From assembly GCF_006874705.1 (NCBI RefSeq), contig NZ_CP035382.1, forward strand, positions 1,054,001 through 1,118,000: DNA of 64,000 nt, in the 5' to 3' direction. Made by a program: the position numbers and the translations under genes. The DNA comes from Leclercia adecarboxylata. GTDB taxonomy: Bacteria; Pseudomonadota; Gammaproteobacteria; Enterobacterales; Enterobacteriaceae. Below the pieces are notes generated by a model. It saw only the letters and a program-made list of their open reading frames with translations, was not told where the DNA came from and did no database searches. Every line of letters starts with the position of its first letter. Position 1 is the stretch's first letter. Shown one piece after another: positions 18,253 to 30,120 of the stretch.

Positions 18253-20386
18253 ACTTCAGTACATACCCGTACAACCGCTTAATCCCGTCCGCATCCTTCT
18301 CGCTGTAAACGCCCTGCAGTTCCGGTGAAAAACCGGGCAGCAAATTGACGCCCTCTTCCAGCGCCAGGAAGTAACGCTGCACCGCCCCACCCCAGAGTTC
18401 GCCCGGCACCACGCACAGCACGCCCGGCGGGTATGGCAGCGCCCCTTCCGCCGCGATACGCCCTTCGGCTTCGCTGATGCGCACCAGCTCGACGTTACCG
18501 CGAATAAAGGCCTGGTTAGCATCCTGCGGGTTCATCGCCACGGTGGGCAGGCTCTCTTTACGGAACATCGCTTTCTGCAAATCCTTCACGTCAAAGCTGA
18601 CGTACAGATCGTGCATCTCCTGGCAGAGCTGACGCAGGGTGTAGTCCCGGTAGCGCACCGGGTATTTCTTCCAGATGGTCGGCAGGACATCCGCCAGCGG
18701 GGTGTCGTCCTCAATGTGCTGTTCAAACTGGCCCAGCATCGCCACCAGTTGCGCCATCTTCTCTGCGCTCTCCGCGGGAGTGAGCAGGAACAGAATGGAG
18801 TTAAGATCGCACTTCTCCGGAACGATGCCTTTCTCACGCAGGTAGTGCGCCAGAATGGTCGCCGGGATGCCAAAGTCAGTATACTCCCCGCTTTCAGCAT
18901 CGATACCCGGCGTGGTCAGCAGCAGCTTGCACGGGTCGACAAAGTATTGCTCCTCGGCATAGCCGTCAAAGCCGTGCCATTTGGCCCCCGGCTCAAAGCT
19001 GAAGAAACGCAGCTCGCTGGCAATCGCATGGGTAGGATGATCCTGCCACGGACGCCCGGCCACCACCGGCGGGATAAACGGCTTAATCATCTTGCAGTTG
19101 GCGATAATCGCCTTGCGCGCCTCGATACCCAGCTCAACGCACTCGGCCCAAAGCCGACGTCCGCTCTCCCCTTCATGGATCTTGGCGTTAACGTCGAGAG
19201 CTGCAAACAGCGGATAGAACGGGCTGGTGGAAGCGTGAAGCATAAAGGCGTTGTTGAGGCGCTTATGCGGGCAGAAACGCGCCTGACCGCGGATATGGTT
19301 ATCCTTTTTGTGGATCTGCGAGGTCTGGGAGAACCCGGCCTGCTGTTTGTGCACCGACTGGGTGACAAAAATCCCCGGATCCTTCTCGTTGAGCTCCAGC
19401 AGCAGCGGCGAGCTGTCCGCCATCATCGGGATAAACTGCTCGTAACCCACCCACGCGGAGTCAAACAGGATGTAGTCACACAGCTGGCCGATCTTGTCGA
19501 TCACCTGGCGGGCGTTATAGATGGTACCGTCATAGGTGCCGAGCTGGATCACTGCCAGACGGAACGGACGCGCTTCACGGGCTTTTTCCGGAGCCACTTC
19601 GCGGATCTGCTCCCGCAGGTACGCCTCGTCAAAGCAGCGGTCATCAATGCCGCCAATAAAGCCAAACGGGTTACGCGCCGCTTCGAGATAAACCGGGGTC
19701 GCTCCGGCCTGGATCAGCGCGCCATGGTGGTTGGATTTATGGTTGTTGCGGTCAAACAACACCAGATCGCCACGGGTGAGCAGCGCATTGGTCACCACCT
19801 TATTGGCGGCCGAGGTGCCGTTGAGGACGAAATAGGTTTTGTCGGCGTTAAATACCTTCGCGGCGAACTTTTGCGCATGCTTGGCAGAACCTTCATGGAT
19901 CAGCAGATCGCCCAGCTTCACGTCGGCGTTGCACATATCGGCACGAAAGACATTCTCACCAAAGAAATCGAAGAACTGGCGGCCTGCCGGGTGTTTCTTA
20001 AAGAATGCCCCGTGCTGATGCCCCGGGCAGGCAAAGGTGCTGTTGTCCATCGCCACGTACTGGCTGAGAGTGTCGAAAAACGGCGGCAGCAGGTTCTCTT
20101 CATAGCGACAGGCCGCGGCTTCCAGCTCTAACCACTCCTGCGCTTTGCCATCGATCACAGCATCGACACCCGCAGGGGTTTCAACAGGCTGTGGCGAGAA
20201 CATAAATACAGGCAGGTTAAAACCGGTTCGTTTCAGTAATGCGAGGATGCCGCTGTGACTTTCAGCGACGGTAATGACGACTGCCGCCACATCCGTAAAA
20301 TCTGTGTTATCCAGCGTCACCACTTCCCGGTGTGTGGATAAGGCGGACGCCAGCTCGCGGCTGACGGCAATTTTCATTGATTTCAT
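18251..20386 (-). CDS. speC: Constitutive (biosynthetic) ornithine decarboxylase
   Basis: PLP enzyme that converts ornithine to putrescine, the first committed step of one polyamine route. At 711 residues it matches E. coli SpeC nearly end to end. It has the response-regulator-like wing domain (about 1-105), the PLP fold-type I domain with the Schiff-base Lys in SVHKQQAGFSQT (about 355), and the C-terminal domain. The active-site segment CPGHQHGAFFKKHPAG is at about 119-134. It diverges from yqgA across a 394-base gap holding its leader. Confidence 0.98.
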   Translation of the reverse strand: MKSMKIAVSRELASALSTHREVVTLDNTDFTDVAAVVITVAESHSGILALLKRTGFNLPVFMFSPQPVETPAGVDAVIDGKAQEWLELEAAACRYEENLLPPFFDTLSQYVAMDNSTFACPGHQHGAFFKKHPAGRQFFDFFGENVFRADMCNADVKLGDLLIHEGSAKHAQKFAAKVFNADKTYFVLNGTSAANKVVTNALLTRGDLVLFDRNNHKSNHHGALIQAGATPVYLEAARNPFGFIGGIDDRCFDEAYLREQIREVAPEKAREARPFRLAVIQLGTYDGTIYNARQVIDKIGQLCDYILFDSAWVGYEQFIPMMADSSPLLLELNEKDPGIFVTQSVHKQQAGFSQTSQIHKKDNHIRGQARFCPHKRLNNAFMLHASTSPFYPLFAALDVNAKIHEGESGRRLWAECVELGIEARKAIIANCKMIKPFIPPVVAGRPWQDHPTHAIASELRFFSFEPGAKWHGFDGYAEEQYFVDPCKLLLTTPGIDAESGEYTDFGIPATILAHYLREKGIVPEKCDLNSILFLLTPAESAEKMAQLVAMLGQFEQHIEDDTPLADVLPTIWKKYPVRYRDYTLRQLCQEMHDLYVSFDVKDLQKAMFRKESLPTVAMNPQDANQAFIRGNVELVRISEAEGRIAAEGALPYPPGVLCVVPGELWGGAVQRYFLALEEGVNLLPGFSPELQGVYSEKDADGIKRLYGYVLK

Positions 20387-20780
20387 AAGCGCAAATACCC
20401 GTGCAAGGCGTGAAAAAGCCCCGGACAGGGAGTCCCCCTGCCCAACGAATGTGTCTGACCGGAGTTCAGCTCCGACCGCCAGACATCAGTAAAAGCAGAA
20501 CGCGTCTGGTTTTACTGTTGTCCTGCAGTGAGCCTGCGTTACCCTCACCGCATGGTGAGCGTAGAATAAGATGTGTCGATACGGCCAGCCATTTGAGCGA
20601 GAGAGAGTCTGTGCATTGGCGGCCTCGTATCTGAGAGGAGAAAATTCGCGCAATAATGTCACCTTTCGCCAGGGGGCGCAAGAAGGAATCATTATGCAGA
20701 ATATGGGATTAACTTGGCGATTACTCACTGAAAAGAGTAATAATAATGCAATATCAATGAGTAAATAACAGGAGTTCACA
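20387..20780. promoter_or_regulatory. speC/yqgA divergent intergenic region with structured speC leader
   Basis: 394 bases without a convincing gene. On the speC side there are two stem-loops: one around 20425-20440 (CAGGGAGTCCCCCTG) and one at 20453-20484, where GTCTG pairs with CAGAC outside an inner GGAG/CTCC stem. A third short palindrome (CTCACC..GGTGAG) is near 20542. These could fold in a long 5' leader of speC. The yqgA side has AGGAG at 20770 before its GTG start. I could not assign promoters with confidence. Confidence 0.4.
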
Positions 20781-21491
20781 GTGGTTATTGGACCGTTCAT
20801 TAATGCGGGAGCCGTGCTGCTGGGCGGCGTACTTGGCGCGGTGCTAAGCCAGCGATTACCGGAGCGTATTCGCTCTTCGATGCCCTCAATCTTTGGCCTC
20901 GCCTCACTGGGGATTGGTATTCTGCTGGTCATCAAGTGCGCCAACCTGCCGGTGATGGTGCTGGCAACGCTGCTCGGAGCGTTGATTGGAGAGTTCTGCT
21001 ATCTGGAGAAAGGGATTAACGGCGCCGTCAGCAAAGCGAAAAATCTGCTTTCCCGTGGGAAGCAGAAAGGCGGTGGACACGACGCGTTTATCCAGAACTA
21101 TGTCGCCATCATCATTCTGTTTTGCGCCAGCGGCACGGGGATTTTTGGCTCGATGCAGGAGGGGATGACCGGCGACCCCAGCATTCTTATCGCTAAAGCC
21201 TTCCTGGATTTCTTTACTGCCACCATTTTTGCGACCACCCTGGGTATCGCGGTTGCCGCGATTTGCGTGCCGATGCTGCTTATCCAGCTCGCCCTCGCGA
21301 CCTGCGCCACATTAATCTTACCGCTGACCACGCCGGCAATGATGGCGGACTTTACCGCCGTTGGTGGTCTGCTGCTGCTGGCAACCGGGCTGCGGATCTG
21401 CGGAATTAAGATGTTTGCGGTAGTCAATATGCTGCCTGCGCTGGTGATCGCCATGCCGCTTTCCGCCCTGTGGACCGCGTTTTTTGCCTGA
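20781..21491 (+). CDS. yqgA: YqgA, DUF554 family inner membrane protein
   Basis: A 236-residue membrane protein with about seven hydrophobic segments. It starts with GTG at 20781 (MVIGPFINAGAVLLGG), preceded by AGGAG; start and length match E. coli YqgA. The glycine-rich first helix and the loop KGINGAVSKAKNLLSRGKQ are typical of DUF554. A transport role is often guessed but not shown. It is immediately upstream of tRNA-Phe, as in E. coli. Confidence 0.94.
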   Translation: MVIGPFINAGAVLLGGVLGAVLSQRLPERIRSSMPSIFGLASLGIGILLVIKCANLPVMVLATLLGALIGEFCYLEKGINGAVSKAKNLLSRGKQKGGGHDAFIQNYVAIIILFCASGTGIFGSMQEGMTGDPSILIAKAFLDFFTATIFATTLGIAVAAICVPMLLIQLALATCATLILPLTTPAMMADFTAVGGLLLLATGLRICGIKMFAVVNMLPALVIAMPLSALWTAFFA

Positions 21492-21586
21492 GATCGCAGC
21501 AAACTGGCGACAGAGTGTGCGGTCAGTAGCGAAATCAACAAATTCCATTGACGGCACGAGGCGGATCGGGTTTAATTCGCCCCGTT

Positions 21587-21662
21587 GCCCGGATAGCTCA
21601 GTCGGTAGAGCAGGGGATTGAAAATCCCCGTGTCCTTGGTTCGATTCCGAGTCCGGGCACCA
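21587..21662 (+). tRNA. pheV: tRNA-Phe (GAA)
   Basis: A complete 76-base tRNA. Acceptor stem GCCCGGA/TCCGGGC, D-arm AGCTCAGTCGGTAGAGC, anticodon stem GGGGA/TCCCC enclosing TTGAAAA (anticodon GAA), T-loop GGTTCGATTCC, and an encoded CCA end at 21660-21662. The position after yqgA corresponds to E. coli pheV, a frequent island integration site. No second copy of the tRNA 3' end (an att site) is visible between here and the rRNA operon. Confidence 0.98.
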
Positions 21663-21674
21663 CTATTTAAAGAA

Positions 21675-21697
21675 ACCAGCCTACGGGCTGGTTTTTT
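21675..21697 (+). terminator. Terminator after tRNA-Phe
   Basis: ACCAGCC (21675-21681), a short loop, GGCTGGT (21686-21692), then TTTTTGC. It lies 12 bases after the tRNA CCA and before a convergent kinase gene. Confidence 0.85.
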
Positions 21698-21717
21698 GCT
21701 TTTGGAGAAACAGAATC

Positions 21718-22353
21718 TTATAACTTCTTCAGCTTCCCTATCACCGCATCTGCCAGCGCTTCAGGGCATGCAAACCCCGACCGAACCCGATGCGTCAGCA
21801 GCGTTGAGCCATACTGACGGGTAATTTGCGGCAGACAGGCGTCGTGAAAGGCTTTAACGTCCTCAAAGTAGTCCAGCGTGTATTTATCCTCCCCAGGCCG
21901 TGCTCGCGCCATACAGTCGTTAAAACAGGCCGTGGCGTCGCGATCGATATAGACCACCAAATCGATATGCGGATAGCGCTGCAGGTTATCCTTAATCTGG
22001 TAGAAATAAGACATATACCGGGCCGATGGCTGTTCAGTCATCAGGAAATTCACATGGCAGAACACGATGTCGCTGAACAGGGAACGTTCTATAACGTAGT
22101 TGCCTTCCGGGATGTTGTTTAACAGACGCAGGCGGGAAGCGGTGATATAGAGCTGAAAGGCCACTCTGGCGTCAGCATCGTGCGGGTTCTCAACGAACAC
22201 CTGAAGCAGTTCAAGAAATACCGGATCTTCATCCACGGGCTCCTTTATTACACTCCAGTTTGCGCCTGTCTTTTCTGTTAACGCCGCCGCCAGAGGTACC
22301 AGCAGGGTGCTTTTCCCCGCAGCAATATTGGCCTCAATAGCAACGATCTTCAC
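21718..22353 (-). CDS. Deoxynucleoside kinase family protein
   Basis: A 211-residue P-loop kinase of the deoxynucleoside kinase type (dNK/dGK/dCK-like). The P-loop is EANIAAGKSTL (7-17), the ERS motif that contacts the sugar is at 88-90 (VIERSLFSD), and an Arg-rich lid follows at MARARPGED (147-155). Such enzymes phosphorylate deoxynucleosides for salvage; the base specificity cannot be read here. The start is GTG at 22353 with a strong AGGAGG seven bases upstream, overlapping the stop of the ORF at 22350-22544 (GTGA). Not part of the E. coli core; probably acquired at the tRNA locus. Confidence 0.85.
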   Translation of the reverse strand: MKIVAIEANIAAGKSTLLVPLAAALTEKTGANWSVIKEPVDEDPVFLELLQVFVENPHDADARVAFQLYITASRLRLLNNIPEGNYVIERSLFSDIVFCHVNFLMTEQPSARYMSYFYQIKDNLQRYPHIDLVVYIDRDATACFNDCMARARPGEDKYTLDYFEDVKAFHDACLPQITRQYGSTLLTHRVRSGFACPEALADAVIGKLKKL

Positions 22354-22544
22354 AGCGATCCTCCTGAAAATGGATCCGCTGAAGCAGGATCGGCCAGTCG
22401 ATCGTGAGGTATGGTTGGGAAAAATGGGGCTTCACAGGAGAGATATTCCTGGTATTCAGCCACGTACAGCAGAAGTTGCTCCCCACAGGATTCCTGTTCG
22501 CCGTAGTCGACCCGCGTTGAAGAGTGTCTGAAGAAAGTGATCAT
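22350..22544 (-). CDS. Small hypothetical protein coupled to the deoxynucleoside kinase
   Basis: A 64-residue ORF whose TGA overlaps the GTG start of the kinase gene, a layout typical of translationally coupled genes. The sequence (for example GEQLLLYVAEYQEYLSCEAP) has no signal peptide, membrane segment or motif I recognise. The ribosome site before its ATG is weak (GAAAGCG). It could be a real small protein or a leader that controls kinase translation; the coupling is the main support. Confidence 0.45.
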   Translation of the reverse strand: MITFFRHSSTRVDYGEQESCGEQLLLYVAEYQEYLSCEAPFFPTIPHDRLADPASADPFSGGSL

Positions 22545-22568
22545 AACGCTTTCACACCGTATGAAGGG

Positions 22569-22593
22569 GCTCCCTTATTAAGGATAAGGGAGC
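22569..22593 (-). terminator. Hairpin after the YeaR-like gene
   Basis: GCTCCCTTAT (22569-22578) and ATAAGGGAGC (22584-22593) form a perfect 10-base stem with a 5-base loop, eight bases after the stop of the cupin gene. There is no U-tract, so termination is uncertain. Confidence 0.5.
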
Positions 22594-22600
22594 ATCGGGA

Positions 22601-22942
22601 TTATGCCTTTTTCGCGCTGTAAACTTCTTCACCGGAGAACGCCGGTTCAGCCCAGAAATTGATATTAAACTGCGCATCGTCGGTCATCTCAATACGGTGC
22701 CAGTACTGCGGTGGGCTGGTCGCAAAGGTGCCTGCGTTAATCACGACTTTTACTTCTGGCTCCGTCGCCTCTTCATTGGCGAAGCCGTAATAGGTTACAG
22801 TCCCTTCCATTACACAGAGCTGGCCAAAAATTCCGGCTGCGGTGTTGTGATGGCTCAGAAGCGCTGCGGGGACATTATCTTTAGTAAAGAAGGGAGTGGA
22901 ACGTTTGATGGTCCAGTTTTTGGGAATTCTGTGATGGCTCAT
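22601..22942 (-). CDS. YeaR-like cupin protein (DUF1971)
   Basis: A 113-residue single-domain cupin of the DUF1971 family, which includes E. coli YeaR and the TehB-associated domain. The match to YeaR is clear in IPKNWTIKRSTPFFTKD, VMEGTVTYYGFA and PPQYWHRIEMTDDAQFNI. E. coli yeaR is induced by nitrate and nitric oxide; the product's activity is not known. Strong GGAGGT lies before the ATG at 22942, and an NsrR operator match sits just upstream, so the same control is likely. It is a relocated relative: E. coli yeaR lies elsewhere. Confidence 0.85.
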   Translation of the reverse strand: MSHHRIPKNWTIKRSTPFFTKDNVPAALLSHHNTAAGIFGQLCVMEGTVTYYGFANEEATEPEVKVVINAGTFATSPPQYWHRIEMTDDAQFNINFWAEPAFSGEEVYSAKKA

Positions 22943-22959
22943 AAGTACCTCCGGCTTTA

Positions 22960-22982
22960 AACATGCATTTAAAATACATCTT
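22960..22982 (-). promoter_or_regulatory. Probable NsrR (nitric oxide repressor) operator
   Basis: AACATGCATTT-A-AAATACATCTT is an 11-1-11 inverted repeat almost identical to the E. coli NsrR consensus AAGATGYATTT-N-AAATRCATCTT. It lies 18-40 bases upstream of the YeaR-like ATG, where it would overlap the promoter. NsrR releases such sites when its iron-sulfur cluster reacts with nitric oxide. Confidence 0.8.
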
Positions 22983-23063
22983 TATGTTTCGCCTGTAAAG
23001 CATTATTGATAATAAATCTCATTTACATGAAAGGTAACTCTACTGCAGAAAGGATAATAGCTT

Positions 23064-23094
23064 GTAGGCCGGGTAAGGCGCAGCCGCCCGGCGG
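23064..23094. repeat. Single REP-like unit
   Basis: GTAGGCCGGGTAAGGCGCAG followed by CCGCCCGGCGG. It matches one arm of the REP pairs elsewhere in the window (compare 41980-42012). It lies downstream of the 5S rRNA terminator. Confidence 0.65.
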
Positions 23095-23110
23095 GTTTTT
23101 CCGCCGCAAC

Positions 23111-23140
23111 GCAAAAAGCCCATCCGTGAGGATGGGCTTT
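23111..23140 (-). terminator. rRNA operon terminator
   Basis: On the minus strand, AAAGCCCATCC, loop TCAC, GGATGGGCTTT, then TTGC. It lies ten bases beyond the 5S 3' end and resembles rrn T1 terminators. Confidence 0.9.
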
Positions 23141-23150
23141 CGCGTGTTTG

Positions 23151-23270
23151 ATGCCTGGCAGTTCCCTACTCTCGCATGGGGAGACCCCACACTACCATCG
23201 GCGCTACGGCGTTTCACTTCTGAGTTCGGCATGGGGTCAGGTGGGACCACCGCGCTACAGCCGCCAGGCA
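23151..23270 (-). rRNA. rrf: 5S ribosomal RNA
   Basis: A 120-base match to enterobacterial 5S rRNA, read on the minus strand from TGCCTGGCGGC (23270) to GCCAGGCAT (23151). The paired ends give helix I. One 5S copy only follows the 23S. Confidence 0.98.
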
Positions 23271-23359
23271 AATTCTGTTGTCACCCCACCCGCAGGCGCA
23301 GTGAATAATCTGTATCAGCTGAAAATCTCTCAAATCCGCCGAAACAGCTTCGGCGTTGT

Positions 23360-26265
<2,906 letters not shown>

Positions 26266-26491
26266 TCACAACCCGAAGATGTTTCACTTCATGATTGCGA
26301 AAATTTGAGAGACTCTGACACACCGCTTATCTGCTCTTATTACGGAGAACAGACACGGCGTGTCGTTTCAATTTTCAGCTTGATCCAGATTTTTAAAGAG
26401 CAAAACTTCTCAATGCACTCGGAAGTACATTTAGAAGTTCATCATTCATCAGACAATCTGTGTGGACACTACAAAGGCAGGTTCTTTAAGG
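26266..26491 (-). other. 16S-23S internal transcribed spacer without a tRNA gene
   Basis: Only about 226 bases. It has boxA (TGCTCTTTAAAA on the minus strand, 26391-26402) and the downstream half of the 16S RNase III processing stem (26448-26465), which pairs with the leader near 28141-28161. No T-loop, acceptor stem or anticodon arm of tRNA-Glu, tRNA-Ile or tRNA-Ala is present, though E. coli rrn spacers always carry one or two tRNAs. Confidence 0.9.
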
Positions 26492-28031
<1,540 letters not shown>

Positions 28032-28140
28032 AAGTTTGATGCTCGTGAATTAAACTTCGTAATGAATTACGTATGTTCACTCAGAGACTTTGGTATTCAT
28101 TTATTGTCCGAAGACATTAAGAATCCATGTCACTTTGAGT

Positions 28141-28176
28141 GCCCACACAGATTGTCTGATAAATTGTTAAAGAGCA
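28141..28176 (-). promoter_or_regulatory. rrn leader boxA antitermination site and 16S processing stem
   Basis: The minus strand carries boxA TGCTCTTTAACA (28165-28176), the Nus-factor antitermination signal, followed by AATTTATCAGACAATC leading into CAGACAATCTGTGTG, the upstream half of the RNase III stem around 16S rRNA. Confidence 0.85.
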
Positions 28177-28214
28177 GTGCAACGCGGCTTTCGCTCACCG
28201 TTGCGAGGTGGCGT

Positions 28215-28242
28215 ATATTACGCTTTCCTCTTCCAGAGTCAA
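28215..28242 (-). promoter_or_regulatory. rrn P2 promoter
   Basis: Minus strand -35 TTGACT (28237-28242), a 16-base spacer and -10 TAATAT (28215-28220), with a GC-rich stretch after the -10. Spacing and sequence match E. coli rrn P2. Confidence 0.85.
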
Positions 28243-28312
28243 GCGATAATTTCACGCTTTTCTCTGCTGACCCGGCGGCTTGTTTGCCGTTGTTCCGTGT
28301 CGATGGAGGCGC

Positions 28313-28340
28313 ATTATAGGGAGTTCTCCCGGGGCCGCAA
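28313..28340 (-). promoter_or_regulatory. rrn P1 promoter
   Basis: Minus strand -35 TTGCGG (28335-28340), 16-base spacer and perfect -10 TATAAT (28313-28318), followed by the GCGCC-type discriminator that gives stringent and growth-rate control in E. coli. It lies about 98 bases upstream of P2. Confidence 0.85.
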
Positions 28341-28416
28341 CCCTTAAATGACAGAAAAATGACTGACTGCTGCATTCCCCAGCAAAACCCCGCCTTATAC
28401 GCATTTGCCCACAGAG

Positions 28417-28425
28417 TTATCCACA
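28417..28425 (+). promoter_or_regulatory. DnaA box upstream of rrn P1
   Basis: TTATCCACA is a perfect high-affinity DnaA box, about 80 bases upstream of the P1 -35 region and between the rRNA promoters and the PTS gene. One box alone has modest meaning. Confidence 0.5.
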
Positions 28426-28472
28426 AACGCGCTGATATTCCCTGCGACACATACGCTAAAACGGGTTCTGAA

Positions 28473-29846
28473 TCACGCTGCGGCCTGCTCTTTCTTCACC
28501 AGAATGGTGGTTAACATAAAGGAGAGAACCAAAGATATCGCCACGCCTGCCAATGCAAAGACAAAGTACGGACCTATATAAGCAGGCAAACTGAAGATGC
28601 TCGACAGAATGTAGCCATAAAGACGCACGCCGAAGAAGGCAATAAAGGCTGATGCCAGCGAGCTGGCCACCGTGGCGGCAATAAAGGCCTTCTTGTAGCG
28701 CGTCAGGACACCAAAGAGTGCCGGTTCGGTAATCCCCAGCAGCGCAGAGATGGCCGCCGACAGCGTAACGGTCTTCTCCTGACGATCCCGGCTCAGACGC
28801 CAGATAGCGAATGTCGCCCCGGCAATTGCCATATTGGCCATAAACATCATCGGCATCAGCATGTCGTAGCCGCGGTCACTAAAGTTCTGCAGGGCAATCG
28901 GCGTCATCGCGTGATGCATACCGGTCAGGATCGCCACCGGACGGATGGCCCCGACGATAAGTCCGGCGAAGCTGGCCGACACGCCAAACAGCCCTTCTAT
29001 AAAGAAGGCGAGTCCTTTACCCAGCCAGATGCCAATCGGACCGATCACCACCAGCGCCGCCAAAGCGCCTATAAAGAGAGTAAGCGTCGGCGTGAACACG
29101 GTTTTCAATACATCCGGCATGATGCTGTCTACCCAGCGATGGATATAGCTCAATGCCAGCACTGAGAAGATCACCGGAATGACGCTCGAGGCATAGTTAA
29201 AGACGGATACCGGGATCGCATTCATTAACCAGAGGACGCTGACCGCCCCTTCCTGATGCGTCGCCAGCGCTTTCGCTGCTTCTATTAAGGAGGGATACAT
29301 CAGACAGGCGGCAACCGCCGCGGCAAGATACTCATTGGTCTTGAAGATCTTCGCCGCCGACACGGCGAGGAAGAACGGCAGGAAATAGAAGACGCCGCTG
29401 GCAATCAGGTCGATAACCATGACGGTATCGCTTTTCGCCGACACCACCTTCAGCGCGATCAGCCCGGCCAGCAAGCCTTTTATCATCCCGGCACCGGCAA
29501 TGGCCGGGACAATCGGACCAAACACCCCCGAGACGGTATCCATAAAGAGGGAAACCAGGCTTTTACGCCCCTTTGTCGCCGTCGGCGCTGTATCAGCTCC
29601 CTGACCGAGCACATTAAGCATTTGCTCGTACCAGCTGTTCACCTTCGGCCCAATGATCACCTGAAACTGATCGCTCTGCAACTGCGCGCCCAGCACCCCC
29701 GGCAGATTTTTGATCGCGGTCTGGTCGACTTTATTATCGTCGATGAGATCAAACCGTAGCCGCGTCATACAGTGCCAGACTTTATTAATATTCCCCTGGC
29801 CGCCGACCAGACGAATAATATTGTTGATGGCTTCTTGCGTCCCCAT
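28473..29846 (-). CDS. PTS sugar transporter EIIBC (glucose/beta-glucoside/sucrose superfamily)
   Basis: A 457-residue EIIB-EIIC fusion that imports and phosphorylates a sugar. The ATG at 29846 (MGTQEAINNIIRL) has AGGAG upstream; a longer in-frame ORF exists but its extension is not PTS-like. The EIIB domain has the phosphorylated Cys at 26 (WHCMTRLRFDL); the EIIC domain (about 95-457) has ten or so membrane segments and the substrate loop GITEPALFGV. No EIIA is fused, so it must borrow one such as Crr, as ScrA, TreB and MurP do. No phospho-sugar hydrolase is adjacent, so the substrate is open. Confidence 0.92.
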   Translation of the reverse strand: MGTQEAINNIIRLVGGQGNINKVWHCMTRLRFDLIDDNKVDQTAIKNLPGVLGAQLQSDQFQVIIGPKVNSWYEQMLNVLGQGADTAPTATKGRKSLVSLFMDTVSGVFGPIVPAIAGAGMIKGLLAGLIALKVVSAKSDTVMVIDLIASGVFYFLPFFLAVSAAKIFKTNEYLAAAVAACLMYPSLIEAAKALATHQEGAVSVLWLMNAIPVSVFNYASSVIPVIFSVLALSYIHRWVDSIMPDVLKTVFTPTLTLFIGALAALVVIGPIGIWLGKGLAFFIEGLFGVSASFAGLIVGAIRPVAILTGMHHAMTPIALQNFSDRGYDMLMPMMFMANMAIAGATFAIWRLSRDRQEKTVTLSAAISALLGITEPALFGVLTRYKKAFIAATVASSLASAFIAFFGVRLYGYILSSIFSLPAYIGPYFVFALAGVAISLVLSFMLTTILVKKEQAAA

Positions 29847-30120
29847 AAAGACTCCTGCCGGTATGGTTGTTGTTTTATTGATGCCACGAGAATAGATAAA
29901 CCAACCAGGCAAAACAAACCAATAAAAGTTGATATCGCTCACATTTAACCATGTAAAGAGCCATAAAACCGCCATCAATCCAAAATTGGTATGGTTTTTA
30001 ATTAAAATAGAATCAAATAACTGACCAAAATAAATAATAAAAAAACGGTTTACCGGCAAACATTTTTAGGGCGATGATATTCCCATTCCATATTTCCACA
30101 GAGCCGCAAAGGAGTTTCCC
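29847..30120. promoter_or_regulatory. Divergent promoter region between the PTS and dehydratase genes
   Basis: A 274-base AT-rich control region. Direct repeats AAACCAA lie at 29898-29904 and 29916-29922 (18 bases apart). A palindrome CCAAAATTGG (29980-29989) runs into TTGGTATGG, which resembles the TGGTnTAnACCA-like sites of GntR/UTRA regulators such as NagR. A UTRA regulator gene lies two genes along, so these are candidate operators. AAGGAG precedes the GTG start at 30121. Confidence 0.4.

Noticed and set aside
18611..20131. A 506-codon open frame on the plus strand opposite speC
   Set aside because: It is the antisense shadow of a highly conserved GC-rich gene; the residues have no family resemblance and lack a ribosome site.
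21663..23150. Possible genomic island with an att repeat at tRNA-Phe
   Set aside because: No integrase and no duplicate of the tRNA 3' end were found before the rRNA operon, so only a small accessory patch can be claimed.
26266..26491. tRNA-Glu remnant in the rRNA spacer
   Set aside because: No acceptor, anticodon or T-arm fragment could be aligned; only boxA and the processing stem are recognisable.
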